From assembly GCF_030817415.1 (NCBI RefSeq), contig NZ_JAUSZI010000002.1, forward strand, positions 8,122,001 to 8,186,000: DNA of 64,000 nt, written 5' to 3'. Position 1 is the first letter of the stretch. Every line of letters begins with the position of its first letter. Origin of the DNA: Streptomyces umbrinus. GTDB taxonomy: Bacteria; Actinomycetota; Actinomycetes; Streptomycetales; Streptomycetaceae. The position numbers and the translations under genes were made by a program. Positions 60,870-64,000 of this stretch are shown here, in pieces. A model generated the notes under the pieces. It worked only from the letters and a program-made list of their open reading frames with translations, was not told the DNA's origin and did no database searches.

Positions 60870-63134
60870 ATGGGGATCGGGATCACGCGGGAACAGCGGG
60901 ACCTGGCCGAGGCCGTACGCGGCTGGATCGCCCGGACGGTGCCACCCGAGGAAACGCGCAAGCTGCTCGACGCACCCGGCGGCCAGGGCGGACGCCCCGC
61001 CCACTGGGACGCGCTCGCCGCGCAGGGTTTCCTCGCGGTGCACCTCCCGGAGGAGTGCGGAGGCGGCGGCGGGACGGTGCTCGACCTCGCCGTCGTGCTG
61101 GAGGAGGCCGCGCGGGCGGCGCTCCCCGGGCCGTACGCGGCGAACGCGCTCGCCTCGCTCGTGCTCGCGAGGGCGGGCGCCGCGGCCGGGGAACTGGTAC
61201 GGGCCCTGGCCGGGGGCGAGCGGATCGGGGCGGTCGCCCTCGGGACCGGGACGCTGACCGCCGAGGCAGACGTGGACGGGTACGGGTACGTGCTCGACGG
61301 GACGGCTCCGCCCGTACTGTCCGGCGGCGACGCGGACCTGCTGATCCTGGCGGCGTCGGTGCCCGTGTCTGTCCCGGCGTCGGCGTCGGTGCCGTTGCCG
61401 GTCTCGGCTTCGGCTTCGGCGCCGGGTGGCCGCACTCTGTGGCTGGCCGTTGACGCCTCGCAGCTCTCCGTCCGTGTCCACGAGAGCGCCGACCCGACGC
61501 GGCCGACCGCGGAGGTCGTGGCCACGGCGGTACGGGTCCCGGCGGACCGGGTCCTCGACGTCGACTCGGCGCTCGTGCGGGACCTGGCAGCCGCCGTGTT
61601 CGCCGCCGACGCGTGCGGGACCGCCGCGTGGGCGCTGGAGACCGCGGCCGCGTACGCGAAGGTGCGGGAGCAGTTCGGGCGGCCCATCGGGCAGTTCCAG
61701 GGGATCAAGCACCTGTGCGCCGACATGCTGGTCCGCGTGGAGCGGGCAGGTGCGCTGGCGTGGGACGCGGCGCGTGCCGTACAAGAGCCCGACAGCGTAC
61801 GGGAGTTGGTGACCGCTCTCGCCGCCGGTGTCGCTCTCGACGCGGCCCTCACGTGCGCCAAGGACTGCGTCCAGGTGCTCGGCGGCATCGGCTTCACCTG
61901 GGAACACGACGCGCATCTCTACCTCCGACGGGCCCTGGTGGCACGGCAGTTGCTCGGTGGCGGGCATCTCCTGCGGGCGGTCGGGGCGGCGGAGAACGGG
62001 GCGAGACGCGAGCTCCGTACGGAGCTTCCCGAGGCGGAGGCCGCACGGCACCGGGTGGCGGCCCGTGCCGTCATCGCACGCGTACGCGGCCTCGAACCGG
62101 CAGCCGTACGAAGGGAGTTGGCGCCCACCGGATACACCGCACCCCATCTGCCCCCGCCGTACGGACTCGGTGCAGGACCCGTCCAGCAGCTCGCCGTACA
62201 GGAGGAACTGGCAGCCGCCGGAGTACGCGTCGGCGATCTCGGGATCGCCACCTGGGTCGTACCGTCGCTCATCGCCTACGGGACCCGGGAACAGCAGGAG
62301 CGGTATCTGCTGCCCACGCTGTGCGGGGACGTGCTGTGGTGCCAGCTTTTCTCGGAGCCCGGTGCCGGGTCCGACCTCGCCTCGCTCCGCACCCGGGCCG
62401 AGCGGACCGCTGACGGGCGGTGGCGGGTCAACGGGCAGAAGGTGTGGACGAGTTCGGCCCAGTGGGCGGACTACGGGATCCTCCTCGCCCGGACGAACCC
62501 GGACGCGCCAAAGCACAAGGGGCTCACGTACTTCGTCGTCGACATGAAGGAGACGGACGGCATCGAGATCCGTCCGCTGAAGGAGATCACGGGCGAATCG
62601 CTCTTCAACGAGGTCTACTTCGACGACGTGGTGCTGCCCGCCGACGCCGTGGTCGGTTCGGTCGACGACGGCTGGCGGGTCGCACGCAACACCCTCGGCA
62701 ACGAACGCGTCCACATGGCCGACCAGTTGACCTTCGGCACCGGCCTCGAAGCGATCGTCGCCCGCTCCGCCGACCTCGACGACACCGTGCGGGAACGCGT
62801 CGGAACCCTGATCGCGGAGGCTCACGCGCTGGGCTGCATCGGGCTCCGTACGACCATGCGGCAGGTCTCGGGAGTGGACCCGGGCGCCGGAGCCTCCGTA
62901 CGCAAGCTCGTCCAGACCGCGCACCAGCAGAAGGTTGCCGAGCTGGCACTCGAACTCCTCGGCCCGGCCGGTGCGTTGCGCGAGGGCGCCGGCGAGCGGG
63001 CCGTGCACGGATTCCTGCTCAGCCGGTGTCTGACCATCGCCGGCGGGACGACGCAGGTGCAGCTGAACGTGGTCGCGGAGCGCATCCTCGGTCTGCCGAG
63101 GGACCAACCAACGGGAGACCGGGGAGAGTCATGA
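60870..63134 (+). CDS. fused double acyl-CoA dehydrogenase, FadE34 (ChsE3)-like
   Basis: A 754-residue protein built of two acyl-CoA dehydrogenase modules. The first (about 1-380) includes FGRPIGQFQGIKHLCADM and LGGIGFTWEHDAHLYLRR. The second (about 400-754) includes LFSEPGAGSDLASLRTRAE, KEITGESLFNEVYFDDVVLP and the closing AGGTTQVQLNVVAERILGLPRD. Mycobacterial FadE34 has the same fused arrangement (about 710 residues) and desaturates a steroid side-chain acyl-CoA. The ATG at 60870 lies just after a KstR box, so the mRNA may be leaderless. The stop overlaps the thiolase start (ATGA). Confidence 0.87.
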   Translation: MGIGITREQRDLAEAVRGWIARTVPPEETRKLLDAPGGQGGRPAHWDALAAQGFLAVHLPEECGGGGGTVLDLAVVLEEAARAALPGPYAANALASLVLARAGAAAGELVRALAGGERIGAVALGTGTLTAEADVDGYGYVLDGTAPPVLSGGDADLLILAASVPVSVPASASVPLPVSASASAPGGRTLWLAVDASQLSVRVHESADPTRPTAEVVATAVRVPADRVLDVDSALVRDLAAAVFAADACGTAAWALETAAAYAKVREQFGRPIGQFQGIKHLCADMLVRVERAGALAWDAARAVQEPDSVRELVTALAAGVALDAALTCAKDCVQVLGGIGFTWEHDAHLYLRRALVARQLLGGGHLLRAVGAAENGARRELRTELPEAEAARHRVAARAVIARVRGLEPAAVRRELAPTGYTAPHLPPPYGLGAGPVQQLAVQEELAAAGVRVGDLGIATWVVPSLIAYGTREQQERYLLPTLCGDVLWCQLFSEPGAGSDLASLRTRAERTADGRWRVNGQKVWTSSAQWADYGILLARTNPDAPKHKGLTYFVVDMKETDGIEIRPLKEITGESLFNEVYFDDVVLPADAVVGSVDDGWRVARNTLGNERVHMADQLTFGTGLEAIVARSADLDDTVRERVGTLIAEAHALGCIGLRTTMRQVSGVDPGAGASVRKLVQTAHQQKVAELALELLGPAGALREGAGERAVHGFLLSRCLTIAGGTTQVQLNVVAERILGLPRDQPTGDRGES

Positions 63135-64000
63135 AGGCATACGTCGTCGGTGTGGGCATGACCAAGTTCGAGAAGCCGGAGACCCGGGACTGGCAGTACT
63201 GGGACATGGTCCGGGAGGCGGGCACGGGCGCCCTCGCGGACGCCGGGGTCTCGTACGACGCCGTGGAGCAGGTGCCCGTCGGCTACTGCTTCCAGGCCTC
63301 CACGGCAGGGCAGCGGGCCGTGTACGAACTCGGTCTGAGCGGTGTGCCCGTCTACAACGTGAACAACAACTGCGCGACCGGCTCGACCGCGCTGATGCTC
63401 GCCCGGCAGTTCGTGGAGGGCGGCGCGAGCGACTGCGTACTGGCGGTGGGGTTCGAGAAGATGGCGCGGGGTGCGCTCGGGGGCGGGGCCGATGGTGGTG
63501 CCCGCGGCGGAGCCGCTGATGACTGGAGCAAGACGTCACCTGTGGCGCGTCATTACGCCGTGATGGCGGCGCGGCACGGCTTCGAGATGACGCCGCCCAC
63601 CGCCCAGATCTTCGGCGACGCGGCGCGCGAGCACATGGAGAAGTACGGCACGACCGAGGCGCAGCTCGCCGCCGTGGGAGCCAAGAACCACCGGCACTCG
63701 GCGAGCAACCCCTACGCGCAGTTCCAGGACGTCTACTCGGTCGACGAGATCCTCGCCGCGCGTAGCGTGCACGCGCCGCTGACCAAACTCCAGTGCTCGC
63801 CCACCTCGGATGGGGCCGCCGCGGCCGTCGTCGTGTCGGAGCGGTTCGTGGAACGGCACGGGCTGGGGGAGCGGGCCGTGGAGATCGTCGCGCAGGCGAT
63901 GACCACCGACACGGAGGAGTCGTTCGCGTCCGGGTCGTGCATCGACGTCGTCGGGCAGCCGATGTCGCGGGCCGCCGCCCGGCAGGTGTACGAGAGGGCC
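63131..64000 (+). CDS. SCPx-type 3-ketoacyl-CoA thiolase (lipid-transfer protein), cut by window end
   Basis: The first 290 residues are visible. The protein begins MKAYVVGVGMTKFEKPETRD. The nucleophilic cysteine is in NVNNNCATGSTALMLARQFVEGG (about residue 83), followed by VGFEKMARGALGG, FGDAAREHMEKYGTTEAQLAAVGAKNHRHSASNPYAQFQD and QCSPTSDGAAAAVVVSE. This is the non-specific lipid-transfer/sterol-carrier-protein-X thiolase family, closely resembling the thiolase half of human SCPx. It would cleave propionyl- or acetyl-CoA from a sterol side chain. The start codon overlaps the acyl-CoA dehydrogenase stop. Confidence 0.88.
   Translation, partial: MKAYVVGVGMTKFEKPETRDWQYWDMVREAGTGALADAGVSYDAVEQVPVGYCFQASTAGQRAVYELGLSGVPVYNVNNNCATGSTALMLARQFVEGGASDCVLAVGFEKMARGALGGGADGGARGGAADDWSKTSPVARHYAVMAARHGFEMTPPTAQIFGDAAREHMEKYGTTEAQLAAVGAKNHRHSASNPYAQFQDVYSVDEILAARSVHAPLTKLQCSPTSDGAAAAVVVSERFVERHGLGERAVEIVAQAMTTDTEESFASGSCIDVVGQPMSRAAARQVYERA

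Overview
The window is high-GC actinobacterial chromosome, most likely Streptomyces. The signs are near-universal G/C third codon positions, many GTG starts and overlapping stop/start junctions (ATGA or GTGA), F420-dependent and XRE/DUF397 families, long secreted-protein signal peptides, and a dispersed repeat with the core GCGCGGGGAACTGCGC. No rRNA, tRNA or CRISPR array was seen.

Layout. 0-14.9 kb: mostly single housekeeping and stress genes (FAD/NAD(P)-binding oxidoreductase, PhoD-type phosphatase, secreted HNH nuclease, HAD phosphatase, a zinc-ribbon/peptidoglycan-binding membrane protein, an MFS exporter fused to a winged-helix-like tail, GNAT, RibD-like reductase, a tandem pair of related proteins of which one has a hexapeptide-repeat tract, DUF1992, FHA-like, O-methyltransferase). 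15-20.5 kb: a GT87/PAP2 fusion gene carrying an in-frame palindromic insert, a large membrane protein and a complete IS30-family element. 20.5-23.3 kb: divergent cyp125 and fadA5. 23.3-30.8 kb: an accessory-looking block with an XRE/DUF397 pair, a frameshifted anti-sigma-type ATPase, three small secreted proteins and a 1238-residue nSTAND-like NTPase with 14 WD40 repeats. 30.8-38.6 kb: DUF1275 protein, secreted lytic transglycosylase, then a five-gene minus-strand cobalamin-uptake operon behind an adenosylcobalamin-type riboswitch. 38.7-43.7 kb: a small kinase, then divergent MBL hydrolase and ALDH-ferredoxin genes, a degenerate Fic/antitoxin pair and a KstR-like TetR regulator. 43.9-51.5 kb: a GT4/methyltransferase/alpha-alpha-toroid operon, and a three-gene operon built around a substrate-binding/VWA lipoprotein. 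51.7-60.6 kb: an F420-dependent oxidoreductase, DUF5336, amidase, sialidase-like and ricin-lectin secreted proteins, AraC regulator, methyltransferase, MFS exporter. 60.8-64 kb: a fused double acyl-CoA dehydrogenase and an SCPx-type thiolase that runs off the window.

The unifying theme is a dispersed steroid side-chain catabolic regulon: CYP125, FadA5, a FadE34-like acyl-CoA dehydrogenase, an SCPx thiolase, an Rv3520c-like F420 enzyme, ALDH plus a 3Fe-4S ferredoxin, and a KstR-like repressor. Three perfect and two one-mismatch copies of the KstR 14-mer TnnAACnnGTTnnA lie at the right promoters. A second shared inverted repeat (CTGAC-N5-GTCAG) lies at four of the same gene groups, which suggests a second unidentified regulator of the same pathway. 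Family assignments come from reading the proteins by eye against remembered family members. No database search was run.
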